Shown here: in pieces, positions 52,001 through 62,400 of the stretch
Layout: every line of letters starts with the position of its first letter
Numbering within the stretch: position 1 is the first letter of the stretch
Notes under the pieces: generated by a model
Databases searched by the model: none
What the model saw: the letters and a program-made list of their open reading frames with translations, nothing else
Told to the model about the DNA's origin: nothing
Assembly: GCA_022113835.1 (NCBI GenBank)
Contig: JAILWY010000016.1
Span: 6,913,501-6,977,500 of the forward strand
Direction: 5' to 3'
DNA: 64,000 nucleotides
Origin: Atopsyche davidsoni
Lineage: Eukaryota > Arthropoda > Insecta > Trichoptera > Hydrobiosidae
Translations under genes and position numbers: made by a program

Positions 52001-55000
52001 AAGGAAAAGTCTGCACCTGATAGCATTATTATATAATCCTTTCCTTACAAAGCTCTGGCGTTTAGATCTGATACTCCATCTGCAGCAAGCTACAGAAACA
52101 ATAGCAGGAGCCCCCCCACCTCGACAAGGTACTTCCAGAGCATATCCCTCCACAATCATTCCAAGTACACTACTCCATTATAGATTCTTTACACAAGTTC
52201 AGAGTACAGAATGGCAATCATGCACATGCAACGGAATGGGGAGAGCGGGGAAGAAAAAACATGTGAAGACTCATACATTACTGTTTGACAAAACATTGTC
52301 ATTATAATATAATCATTGTGTAAATATAATCATTGTCTTCAATAGTATAAATAAATATATATATATATATATAAATCAATAAATAAATATATTACTTTTT
52401 TGTACAACCTATCGTGCCATCTAGTTCTAGAACATAAAGAAAATTGATTAGGAACATAAAAAAATTGTTACATCTACACCTTCCATGTTCTAATCTGAAA
52501 CATATGAAAAGCATTTTAAAAAGAGGATATTCCATTATTAGAGGATAAAAAACAATTAAATTATTATTTATTTTTTATGGCATCAAGAATATATTGTGGA
52601 TCCCTGATAATCATCGATCTTCTAAATCTTGGATCAATCAATTCTGGTAGTATGCAATCAAAATAGAATGATTTTAATTTTTCCAACATAATCGTTTCCC
52701 AGAACCGATCATCTTTTTCAATAATGATAACTTTGAGGGGATATTCAACACCTGACCAGACGGCAAAAATGCACTGCTGTTTTGCAGTAATGTGTAATTG
52801 TCCTTGTATTTGAAAATACCATTCGTGGTGGACGTTTATAGTAATATTCTGTTTATTGTCTATTTTCCAAAATTTTAATTTTTTGTTGAGAATAGCTTCT
52901 TCAACACTTGTTCCCGATATTGATAGTGGACATTTTACTTCTACAATTTTATCACCACTAATTCCATCAGGTGTTGCTCCCAAAAAATCTAAATATGTGT
53001 CTATATAGAGGCCACATTTTTCAATAACTATGTTTTCTTGGCAAGCTAACTGGTCCAATGCCACTTGCTCGTTGTCTCGACCATATTTGATTGATCTTAT
53101 ATTAAATAAAGATCGGCCATAAAGCATGGCTTTTATGAGTGGTCCACAACTAAGTCCTGAACGCCTTTTACAAACCCGACCAAACCACGAGGCTGTCAGG
53201 AGATTCCTACGTATCTCTAACCATTCACCGCTCTCTGCTTGTAGAACAGTCCGAGTTTGGATAGAATTTTTATCCACTGAAGCTAATTTATTTAAAAATA
53301 CTACTTTAGCGGCGTTAAAGCTGTCAATATCCATGTCCGGTTGCTGGCAGTTTTGCCCATAATCTTTATCATAACTAGATGATAAAGGCTTAGTTTTATA
53401 GATTCTAGGGTTTTTATTTTTTAAGGCATTATGCTTTTTACGTTGAAATGTCTCTAAGAGAGCTGGAGTCGGTATTTTAAATATTGTTTTAAAGAGTAAA
53501 CTAAATGGTTCCGTCGAGTTATACGAAACAACAGCTTGTGAGCACCGTCCAGAATAAGTCTGGCGCCTAGTAAAATTAATTCTTTTCCCTCCAAGCAATT
53601 TACAAACTACATTATTGAATGATTCTACTTTATTGTTATTACAATTTTCAATCAAGCTACGAGCGTGATTGGCTAATTTTTCTGCATGGAATACCACTTT
53701 ATTAAATAAATTACAAGAGTTTAATAAATTTTGATTCCCTAATTTTCCATTGCAGTAATATTGATCACAATTTTTGTGATCTCCAAATACGTGGAAAGGG
53801 CTATTTAAAATATCCTTATTTAAATTAAGAATTTTTGTATCTATGTCAGTATTTTCGGATCTCCTATATTTTATAGCACTAGTGATGGCTATTCTCAATT
53901 TCATTATTTGACTTTTTAATATTTTACGCGCTTCTATATGGTATGACGTATCCGCTACCAATGAATAAAATTTACTGCAATAGTTTCTTAGTAAATGATT
54001 GTGACATTCTATTTTTTCAATAGTAATATTTTTATACGGTCGCGATTCTAATAATTTTTTATAGGTACTGCTATCGCCGTCGGCTATTAATTTAGAATAA
54101 ATTAACCCATACATGGATAAGGAACATTTAAACCCCTCCAGAATCACATCTGATTCCATTGAACTTGAAGAGCCGGAAAAATTTTTATGGCACTCGTGAT
54201 TTGCTACGGGTTTTCCTATTTTTTTATAATTAGTACAAATCGAACAATATTTGTTCCGCACATCCATGTACAGAACCTTCCCGGTCTTGAGGCCTACAAT
54301 CGAAGCCATCCCCGATAACGAAGAATAGTTGGATCTATATGATCTTTTAGCCCAACATCCATCAGCGATAACGGCGATCATTGGTATACCGTCTCTATTA
54401 ACACTTCCACATTCAACTGCTAGCCTTGCTTCCTCCAATGCAGCTTCATTCATACAATCCGTTTGGACATTCTTCCACCATTTGCAAACTTTTTTATTAT
54501 TATTGATGTACATATTAGCCGACATACAAGGAATATCCATTATTGCTAACAACTCTTTTAAACCAGAAAATCCTGATCCGATCGACGATATTCCAAGAAC
54601 AGCAGATTCATTTATATTCAGACCACTTTCTTCCTTTCGGCAAAAATTTACCGTAAAGATCGCACAACACATATTACATTTAAAATGTAAAGTAGAATTT
54701 AAACCATTTCTAATTTCTTTTACAATTTCAACATTCATCGCTTTACATGAAAATAATGAGTCATGCGAAAATATAACTTTAAATTGATCAATCAAATATA
54801 TAACATCAACTATTCTTTTTCCTATGATATCACTTGTAAGATTTTCCACCCTTTTTTCATCTTTTTTCACCATTGGTCGATCTTTTGGACGGACATAATT
54901 CTAAAAAAAAAAGAAGGAATTCACTAACTGACAAAAAGATGGTCATTATTTTTCATCCAATCGATTGGTTTACAAGACACTAATAAAATACATAAAATAA

Positions 55001-58000
55001 ACTTACCCGTTTCGCTTTTGAATTCTTACGATATGAAAGAAATTTTTGTTTCGGCATTTTTAAATTTAAAAAAAAACGTTATTCTGAAGTGACACTCGCT
55101 GTTACACAATGACTCGTTTGACCAGGCCTCGTGACGAATGACCATTAGACCAGACATCCTCAACCTGCGGCCCGGAACACGTATTCCAAAGTGAAATATG
55201 TAAGAAATGTATATAGAAATCGGCTTACTGATTCTCATCTTGATAACGTATTGAGAGTAGCATGAAGAAATTATAAACCTGATTTTTCTAAAATAAAAAG
55301 GTTTATCTCAATATCACACTAAATTTTAAATAAGCGTTTGGATATATTTAGGTTTTAATGAGTAAGACTTAATACATGGGAATAAATGTATAACCAGGTC
55401 CCCACTAATTGCCTGAAAAAAAGGCCATTACTCAAAAATATTCCATGTGCGACAAGAAAAAATGTTGAGTATCGCTGCGTCAGTTGCAAATTAAATAAAT
55501 TAGGTTCAAACTCTTATCTCTACTTTGGTTACAACGTTGCCAAATTGAGATGTTTGAGAGGGACATGCTTATTTTTACAATGCTGCCAAAATTCGGATGA
55601 ATTTTTATATTTAGTGTATGAAAGAAACATGTCATTTCATTTATTTGATTTTAACTTTATATATGTATTTACATTATACATATATGTGTATTACGTACAT
55701 ATGAATTAAAAAGGTCCCGTCATAATATATATATTTGTTGTCAATTGATTAAAATTAGTTTTTGCCGTAAGAGAATATCTTCACTGATTTAAATGTATAT
55801 TTTAACATTGGGAAAAGCTACCTTCCTAAAGGACTAAAAAATTTCAGAACTTCCTGTTTCAAAATCTATAATGGAAGTTTTGTAGAAATATGTTTAGCTT
55901 AAATATGAAACAAATCCTGTGTACTAATAGATCTTTACTCCTATGGTTAGTGATCTTCTCGTGCACTATACTGTCGAACATGATCACACCGTCGGGTTGA
56001 AAAATGCCGTTTTAAAATTCTAAAGGGTTACGATTTTATATTATTTTTGACATTTCATCACACTACAAACGGGAAAAGCCGTTCCACACCCTCATCGAGG
56101 AACTCTGATGGCGCGATATATATATATATATATATATATATAAATGTATATATGTAATAATAAAAACACATAGTTTTTTAAAATCAATTATTTATTTTAA
56201 AACATACCAAAACATGTCAATTGAACAAAAATAACATTATAAGCAGGTTTTGAATAAATTAATTCATTGTTTTCAATGGTATAAATAAAGTTTTGTAGGT
56301 TAGGTCCGCCACTTGATACACATCCAAAGGAACACAATCTATAAAATATATGGAATTTATAAGTAACTATAAACTGATATTTATAATATAAACTTACCCG
56401 TTTTGCAATCGTATTTTTGGTAATTTCACAGAAATCGAAAGCCGCGTCTCGACAAACAAACGAGCATAGTAGCATCTGAATCTGATCTGCCATCTACTGT
56501 GTAAACAATCCCGCGCCACCTACGAAAGCGTTCGAAGGAAAGACAAATATATTTCCTTGTACCGCTTTCAAGCCAAAGACGAAGAAGAAGAAAAAGAATT
56601 GCGCATACGTGTCTATGACCATGGAGCACGGCTCGGCAAATATTCCAGCTAGATTTTTAAATAAAATACATTTTTGTATTTTACTCGCAAAATACGCACA
56701 AATTTAATACAATTAATGTTTAAAAAGTGACATGATGAGCTTAAATATCTTTTTTAATAGATGTCAAGCCTTGTACAGCGATAAATCAACCAATAACGAT
56801 TTTTAAATACCGAGAAACGAATTGGCGTCATGCTCGCTTGGAGGCTATCTCCGTTCTGACAGAAATAAAGGGACCGTTTTACCTGGAGAAATCGTGTCAT
56901 TTGATTTATTTAATTCTTAGTTTATTATTCTATTGATAGAGTTGATTTTCTTACAGAGTATTAAAAAAATATTAAATTATATTTATCTATTTTTTATTAT
57001 TTAATTAACGTCCATTTTCAGGGTAAAATAAAATCTTGAAGATGTTGAAAAATTGGATAAAATGACGACTTTTTAAAACCAAAGTTTGATAAAGATTTTT
57101 TTTTTTTTAATTTTTAAATTAATAAGGCGCACATGGTTTATATTTAATCTTTTAATTCCAATTGAAAAAAAGACTTTTAAATGTGTAGGATTCTTGGAAA
57201 ATATGCCGGACGAATCTCAAATTCCTACACTTCAATCGGAAAAACACATATTTATCATAATTAAAGTAAATTTATAAGAAATAAAAATATATTGTGTTCG
57301 GAAGAAGGGATGTATCAAACTTTTTGCATTTAAATATTTTTGATTGGTGCAGTCAATTTTTCGCAAAATCGACCAGAAAATGATCAAAAAAACTCGAATA
57401 TTCAACATGGCCCTTAATCAGTGAAGACGCGCTCGTAACAAAGTTTATCAAAATTTAAAAAAATGCTTTTCAATTATATTTTATATTCACAGTCATTTGA
57501 ATAGTAAAATAAACTTTTTTATCTGTAGCAAACATGTTTACGAGTATATTAGTGCTCTTATTAGATTAGAAAATGATACAAAAAAAGTATTATTTTGGAG
57601 AGTGACCAAGTTTCTTGATGCGATTTTATAGAATCGCATTGTTTCTTGACGTTCAATACAAACTGGTCGGCATTTCTTCGTAGTTTTTTTTAGTTTCAGA
57701 GCGAAATTCTCTGTTTACGTTTCCTTCGAACATGAGGAGCTTAAAATCCTTGTATACTAATGAATCTTTTGGATTATAATAATTCTACTTAAATTAATTG
57801 CAAAATCAACAGGTATAAAATTTAGTTTATAAGCAAAAAGCTATATTATTTTATTAAAGCTATAAATCCTCCAAGAAAATTTGCTAATAAAGGAACTAAA
57901 AGTCACTCTTTTCCTGTTGAGTTCTAATATTATTGCTTCAGTTTTCAGCTTATTGCACAAACTACAATACTGCAAAAACAAATAACATTATTTGTTTTCG

Positions 58001-59464
58001 ACTCGCTTAGATCATAATAACATACTTGAACTACCTATTTAATTTAATAACAATAATCACACTCAGTCACTGCTAATATGCACTTACTGTCAACCGTAAA
58101 CACCAAGTTAGCTGTTGATTTTTATCCTACCTTTCATAGTTTTTTTTTTATAAACTATTAAATTTTGATTAAGTGATCACGCATTTCGTAAATATTAAAA
58201 GACATTGCTTTTGGAGATGTCGAGTATCCAGGAAACGAATATTTTCAACGTTATAACTTATTATTTCTGTACGATTATTCTCATTATCGATTTAAACGCT
58301 TGGTTTTTTCCCCGCATACAAAATGTTTTATATTAACGAAATTATATCCAGCAGGAGCACGACGCTGGCGTATCAAATTTATGTAATAATTTCCTATTTT
58401 AAGCGGCTGATACATTTTTTATACGTAGAATGCTAAACAAATCTAACGTTATACCGGAGGAAACAGTTTCGGCGCATTAAAAAGATTAAACCGATGTGTT
58501 TATAGTAAACATAAATTATTTTGTGCCATATCGTATTATATATTATTTAAATTGCTCATTTACTTGAAAACCTGTGATTTATTAATACGAGGTTGTTATG
58601 AAATTTTCGCAGAAGAACTCCCACTACTAGTGTCTGTTAGGAAGTAAATTTTCGTCCTAACGTTACTTGTAAAATATCTCGGTTTGAATGTATATTCTCA
58701 AAATAATTTACATATCTTTTTTTTTTATCAATTTTACAAATCGATATATATATATCATCAGGATTAAACTAAAAACATTACGTATGAATGTTGTTTAACT
58801 CTTTTGAATTGCGAATTCGCAACATCTATTGTTTTTTTTTTTCATTTGAAAATAGACTAAAATAAACCAGTTTGAATTATTTATATTATACAACATACGG
58901 GACTTGGCTCAAAACGTCGTATGAATATGATATGCAAAGTGCGTCATATTGGCGAGTGCAGCCGCTCTGGACTCGGCCGGGAATCTCCGGAATTCCCGAG
59001 CAGCTCCGCACGCACTCCGCGGAGCTATTTCGGTCCGCCCGCTTTGTAATATGTGGACTCCGCCGTGCAATGTTTCCGTGATAACGGATCTTCACGCCGA
59101 AATAGACCATCTCCATACCGAAAATACCGACAGGTCGTTAATCAAACTCGGGTTTGCGCGAAGATTGTCGGATGGGACGAATGTCACACTGCTTACGTTT
59201 TGTTCATTCGCGGTGTGATGCGTAATGCAAGGCCCAGGATAAATTATCTTTTCTGTATGATTTAATTTTTTATCTTACAGCAAGAAATTCCTGTAATGTT
59301 GCACATTTATAACGTCTACGTTTAATCAAAAGGCCCATAGAATTACAGCTTATCGTATTTAATATGCTTATAAGAATTATTTTATTTTTTTATTAATAGT
59401 GTTGTTTTATTTTTGTTACAGGTGCTGGGGAGTCAGGAAAGAGTACAATAGTTAAACAAATGAA
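27906..59464 (+). CDS. Galphao: G protein alpha-o subunit, 5' part of the gene (continues past the window)
   Basis: Heterotrimeric G-protein alpha subunit of the Go class, which signals at the inner plasma membrane downstream of seven-transmembrane receptors. Two alternative first coding exons (27906-28023 and 30166-30283), each 118 bp and ending LLLL plus one base of the Gly codon, can splice to the shared exon 2 (59422-59464). The product starts MGCA.SAEERAA and continues [19 protein letters not shown]. Drosophila G-alpha-o also has two first exons with nearly these sequences. Exon 3 onward, with the switch regions and C-terminal receptor contact, lies to the right of 64000. The roughly 29-kb intron after exon 1b holds several transposons and a nested antisense gene. 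Confidence 0.95.
28024..29112. other. Intron DNA after exon 1a
   Basis: Mixed composition with no supported coding region. The frames at 28024-28284, 28540-28917 and on the minus strand at 28689-29135 have no family motifs. Confidence 0.45.
29113..29276. mobile_element. Foldback MITE, copy 2 (degraded)
   Basis: Shares the core GTGACCGGTTTCGCCAACCT and the flanking GTTGGCATTATCAAACTG with copy 1 at 661-890. Its right end, read on the minus strand, has GAGAGTACTAGGTGGCATTC, matching the leader of copy 1. The second arm has largely decayed, so the full hairpin is lost. Confidence 0.75.
29480..30165 (+). promoter_or_regulatory. CpG-rich promoter/leader region of G-alpha-o exon 1b
   Basis: A sharp CpG-rich block begins about 29490 and runs into exon 1b, with a G-rich tract at 29510-29565 that could form G-quadruplex. 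It is separated from exon 1a by about 1.4 kb of AT-richer DNA, which fits a second, independent promoter. Long frames here on both strands are chance products of GC-rich sequence. Confidence 0.55.
29510..29565 (+). other. G-rich tract with G-quadruplex potential
   Basis: Contains many runs of three or more G, including a run of about 10-12 G's near 29551-29562, just upstream of the presumed exon-1b leader. Confidence 0.6.
30166..30283 (+). CDS. Galphao: G-alpha-o alternative first exon 1b
   Basis: Encodes [20 protein letters not shown], then [19 protein letters not shown] plus one base of Gly, before GTACGT. It matches in length and phase exon 1a and the second first-exon type known for Drosophila G-alpha-o. 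Gly2 and Cys3 acylation sites are kept. Two stretches, 18 and 35 nt, are identical at DNA level to exon 1a. Confidence 0.95.
30783..30850 (+). repeat. GC-rich minisatellite
   Basis: Nested repeats of GGCGGGTGGCC and GCTGACGGGT. Two larger units share GGCCGCTGACGGGTGGCGGG. It lies 500 bp into the intron after exon 1b. Confidence 0.75.
30851..41903. other. Long G-alpha-o intron, first part
   Basis: About 11 kb with no supported gene. Mostly AT-rich, with isolated GC-rich patches at about 32990-33175 (containing CCGGCTCCTGGG in tandem), 34660-34900 and 36830-37210. Frames over the patches show no conserved motif, so the patches look regulatory or like old insertions rather than exons. Confidence 0.5.
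41904..43147 (-). mobile_element. Helitron, internally deleted
   Basis: On the minus strand the element begins TCTATATATATAAAA at 43147 and ends CCGCTAG at 41904, lying between host A and T, as Helitrons do (5' TC, 3' CTRR, A/T target). Degenerate coding between shows [12 protein letters not shown] (Helitron N-terminal region). It jumps to [21 protein letters not shown] and RNLDPPKLC, then to [19 protein letters not shown] and [18 protein letters not shown], the last motifs of the Pif1-like helicase. Most of the Rep and helicase core is deleted and stops interrupt the rest. Confidence 0.82.
43235..45354 (+). mobile_element. piggyBac-type transposon, decayed but with intact ends
   Basis: TTAA flanks both ends (43231-43234, 45355-45358). 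The left end CACTAGGTTGCCCAAAG mirrors the right end CTTGGGCAATCTAGTG. Inside each end lies a subterminal inverted repeat around the palindrome AAGCAGTCATTTTGACTGCTT (near 43434 and 45294), next to GCCCAAAA and TTTTGGGC. The 2120-bp length fits an originally autonomous element. Confidence 0.9.
43720..45130 (+). pseudogene. piggyBac transposase, broken by stops and frameshifts
   Basis: Piecewise reading on the plus strand gives the piggyBac DDE transposase. [15 protein letters not shown] is followed by [16 protein letters not shown], then a frameshift to [15 protein letters not shown]. Next come [20 protein letters not shown] and [12 protein letters not shown] (first catalytic region), [19 protein letters not shown] and [12 protein letters not shown]. 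The C-terminal cysteine-rich end is [13 protein letters not shown]...[13 protein letters not shown]. Several in-frame stops and a local scrambled repeat at about 44725-44800 interrupt it. Confidence 0.88.
45359..51334. other. Long G-alpha-o intron, middle part
   Basis: About 6 kb without a supported gene. It holds a pure A tract near 45979-46002, (TA)-rich runs near 45387-45416, and GC-rich patches at about 46430-46520, 47285-47350, 48170-48370, 49700-49870 and 50785-50870. None of the frames over these patches carries a motif I recognise. Confidence 0.5.
47405..47489 (+). repeat. 8-bp tandem repeat TTACTGAG switching to TTACTCAG
   Basis: Eleven TTACT units at 8-bp spacing. The first block is mainly TTACTGAG; from the sixth unit it becomes TTACTCAG, a single-base change carried through the rest of the array. 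Confidence 0.9.
51335..51470 (-). repeat. AT-rich dispersed repeat, family A, inverted partial copy
   Basis: The reverse complement matches 57265-57400 (and 22420-22550), including ACTTTTTGCATTTAAAT, TTGGTGCA, ATTTTTCGCAAAA and GAAAATGATCAAAAAACTC. It lies about 1.1 kb beyond the 3' end of the transposase-exonuclease gene, in the opposite orientation to the copy on its other side. Confidence 0.65.
51523..51588. repeat. (TA)n-rich microsatellite
   Basis: Interrupted alternating TA with a TTTTATGTG break. Similar tracts lie at 52348-52372 and 56116-56142. Confidence 0.85.
52564..55057 (-). CDS. Mutator-type transposase fused to a YqaJ exonuclease domain (intact, two exons)
   Basis: Exon 1 (55007-55057) encodes [17 protein letters not shown] and ends at GTAAGT. 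Exon 2 (52564-54900) joins in phase 0 with [13 protein letters not shown] and stays open to its stop, giving 795 residues. Residues about 40-450 match the Mutator-like transposase domain, with [12 protein letters not shown] (D197), a C-x2-C/H-x-C-H zinc cluster, [13 protein letters not shown] (D291), [11 protein letters not shown] and KVESFNNVV (E443, candidate third acidic residue). Residues about 570-770 are a YqaJ/lambda-exonuclease-like nuclease: [31 protein letters not shown] (D662), IVEVKCP (E671, K673) and YFQIQGQL (Q714). The residues I expect to be catalytic are all present. It lies antisense in the G-alpha-o intron, with AATAAA overlapping the stop region. It may be a live element or a domesticated gene. 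Confidence 0.85.
56116..56142. repeat. (TA)n microsatellite
   Basis: Pure alternating TA of about 27 bp. Confidence 0.85.
56398..56493 (-). CDS. Candidate alternative first exon of the transposase-exonuclease gene
   Basis: A 32-codon minus-strand frame starts [20 protein letters not shown] and ends TIAKR at a GTAAGTTT donor in phase 0. The known first exon at 55007 also ends AKR at a GTAAGTTT donor in phase 0, and the sequence around both donors is alike (AAACTTACCCGTTT on the plus strand). Splicing to 54900 would keep the frame. It could instead be a leftover of a related element, since DNA just downstream (56258-56289) also resembles 52334-52358 in the gene's 3' flank. Confidence 0.35.
56895..57400 (+). 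repeat. AT-rich dispersed repeat, family A, copy 2
   Basis: Same orientation as copy 1 at 22049-22550 and inverted relative to 51335-51470. Shared blocks are given under copy 1. Similarity fades beyond about 57400 in all copies, suggesting a real boundary there. Confidence 0.65.
57401..59421. other. Long G-alpha-o intron, last part before exon 2
   Basis: AT-rich with a GC-rich patch at about 58930-59220. Frames on that patch on both strands have no recognised motif. It ends in the T-rich tract and ACAG acceptor of exon 2. Confidence 0.5.
59422..59464 (+). CDS. Galphao: G-alpha-o shared exon 2 (P-loop)
   Basis: A 43-bp exon between TTACAG and GTAAGT encodes [15 protein letters not shown] across its borders. 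This is the G1 box (GxGESGKST) that binds GTP phosphates. Exactly 43 bp is the usual length of this exon in animal G-alpha genes, and its phases fit both first exons. Confidence 0.97.
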
Positions 59465-62400
59465 GTAAGTTTCCTTTTGATTATTTTTTACTCTCTCTCG
59501 CCCGAATTCTAGCTAAGGGTAGCCCATATTTTTTTGGGTTCAAATATTCAGTATACGCTCCTGATGCTTTTCAAAGGCCCGCATTTATATTACATGAAAT
59601 GGCCTTAATCAGATTCTTACAAAATAATTTGTAAGAATTTGATTAATTAATTTACAAAAGGCGTTAATATAATCGACATATATTTGTTTTGTAATACATA
59701 TATGAATATAATATAATTATTAAAAGTTGTCTAAAATCACATAGGCTCATAATTAAGGTTACTTATTTTTTATTCGCAGTAACATCAATTTAGTCATTCA
59801 AATGGCCGTCACTCTGAACACTTTCATGGTAAAGGGCTACATTAAATAAAAGTTGGGGCTTATCAAATGTCAGGCTCAGGCCGCCCGCGGGGCCCCTCGT
59901 CGCCTCCTCGACTACTGCTCTATTTTCAACGACACTCTAATCGATGGCGTTTATTGTTACCCTACCGACTAAATACCTGCACATCCTGATGCCACAATTC
60001 GCACGCCTGTCGTTTTGGGCGTGGTCTCAAATTTAAAAAAAAAACTGAAAACATGATTTTGTTGTATCATCACAAGTAAACATTTATTTTCCTATTGTGT
60101 GGTGTTGAAAAACTAAAATCTCACTTATGATCATGTATGTTATTTGTAGTCAGATAGATTTCTTGTCAGATGGTATTGAATTCTTTCGTCCAGCCTCTAC
60201 TCATAATGCTCGCCGTGCATACTCGTATTTGAGTAGGGATCGGTTACTGCGACCCTAGCCTGGTGCACCTATATTACTCACTCTATCATATATTCATATT
60301 TATTATAATAAAATTTTACATTTGCAATTTGACTATGTTAATTATAATTACTGTTGAATTATATTTCTCGTCAAGTAGAATTTTATGCTATTGGTTCTAG
60401 TCGGAATACCTCTAAAATTTCGTAATACAAAAGCGACGATTTTTGGTGTGAAACCTCATTTACTACGAGCGCCGTGCTATCAGTGCTGTAAGTGAAGGAT
60501 TCTCCCTATGCGGGTCGTAAATTTGCGACCTGTTGCACACCAGGCCGAGTAGGTGTCTACTTTACCGACATGACCACACATAGAGCCTCCGTTGCCGGAA
60601 TAAATAATATGTTTACAAAAAACACTTAACTTTGGAATGAAGTTACAAGGCTTTCCAAGGGACTGGACAGAATAATTGACTATGTTTATATTACTTTTGA
60701 CATTCTTCAATCCATGGAATCGGCTTGCTTAAATATTTTTATTCATACATTAACAAAGTCATTATTTTTATCTGTATGGAATATTTTGAAACCTCATCCC
60801 GTGTATATTTATTTAATAAATAAACACCGATAAGTTCTACGCGTGTGCTTAGTTAGATATGAATATCAAATTATTCGTGGCCAAGCCGAAGCAAATAAGC
60901 TTTAAAACAGTTTTATAATTACTTTGGCGCCGATCGGGACTTTTGTCTGCTTTGACTTAACCGATTACTTTCAATGTCAATACGAGCTTTCCTAAATTCG
61001 GTTTTTAAGAGGGGGATCTTAAGTAATTTAATCATAGTAAATATTTCAATTCAAAGTAAGTAGTGAAGTGTTTCATATATATAATAGAGACGCTCGTGTC
61101 AATTTCTTACGATAGAAATTACTTATTCATTTACAAGAAACTCGAAAAACCGGATCCTTGCAGACAAGGAATTTGCAATAAGCTTGAAAATAATAAAGAA
61201 AAATGTAATCATTAATGCGAGTATGAATCTCTATGATGCTAGTAATCGTTTCCCACCCTCCCCGCTCCACCCGCTGCCATATTATTTACTCCGCAAAAAC
61301 AAATGGTGATTGTCTCCGCGAGATGTCTGCCCCGCGGGTGTTGGAGCGCTTCCAACTGAGAATGTAAATATTGCGAACATGTTTTAATTCGCTTTCTGCG
61401 GGACCTTGACAATTTCCAAGGCTAGTTTCCGTTAGATCGTAGACAGCCTCATATTTCACCCGGCGCTTTTTAAGCGATTATTTTTCTTTATTTATTTGAC
61501 TTTTTCACTGGAATATGAAATATAATCAACGGATGTTAACTTAATCTTGTACCTGCTCATTTTAGGGTGAATTTTTGAAGAATGTGATCTTTATTGTATT
61601 TTGCATCGATCTCGATTAATATCTGCCACTAGGTATGCACATGATAATTAGCCCTTACTGCGAGAACTCCGCATGCATCATTAGTAATACGTACTATCGC
61701 GCCTTTCACAAGATAGCTTCTCGAGCGGAGCGCTTTCGGATACGTTGAATGTGTCGGACATTTCCCGACATTTCCCGACATTTCCCGACATTTCCCGAGA
61801 TGTCCCGAGCGCCCGGCCGCCGCTCGGCCGTCTCCGCCGCCGCTCGGGGCGGTTCGCGGCCGCTATTGATCGGGCGCCCGGCGGTGGGCGGACCGACCCG
61901 ATAGCCCTTTGCTTAGGGAAATTATTGTTGCGGGAGCTATCTCTCCGGCGTAGCTTTACTTATTGAGCATCCCGCACCGCCGGCCGCGCGAGCTCGTATG
62001 ATTAATGTATCGGAACACGGGGCTATTGTTTCTTATACAGGCGGAAGTAGTATTCGGGACCTTTGTTAATAGTCACGGGGCCCGATAGTTTTGAGGGGTG
62101 CATACCGAATGACGGATAACCCCAAATTAGTCTAGAATGAATACTCAATAGAGCGATCTTAATGGTTTTTCTGTATGAAAGACTACAATTTTATAATAAT
62201 GCAAATAAAATATTTTTCTAAATAAAAAAATAAAATAGTAAACTGTTGGTGCGAAGCAATATTTAGTTTTTATTTCAACAGTAAAAACAATGTTAATAGT
62301 TTGGGTCGTGCAATTGTGTTGTATTTTAATCATTGAAAAAATATAGTTAATTTAGTATTTTTGAACTGGCAGGATTACATTTGTAGTTTGTACGTTTTAC

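Noticed and set aside
54329..54787. 152-codon plus-strand frame
   Set aside because: It is the antisense shadow of the transposase-exonuclease gene.
55386..55709. 107-codon plus-strand frame with [13 protein letters not shown] cysteines
   Set aside because: No family match I can defend, and the C-terminal third is AT-driven low complexity.
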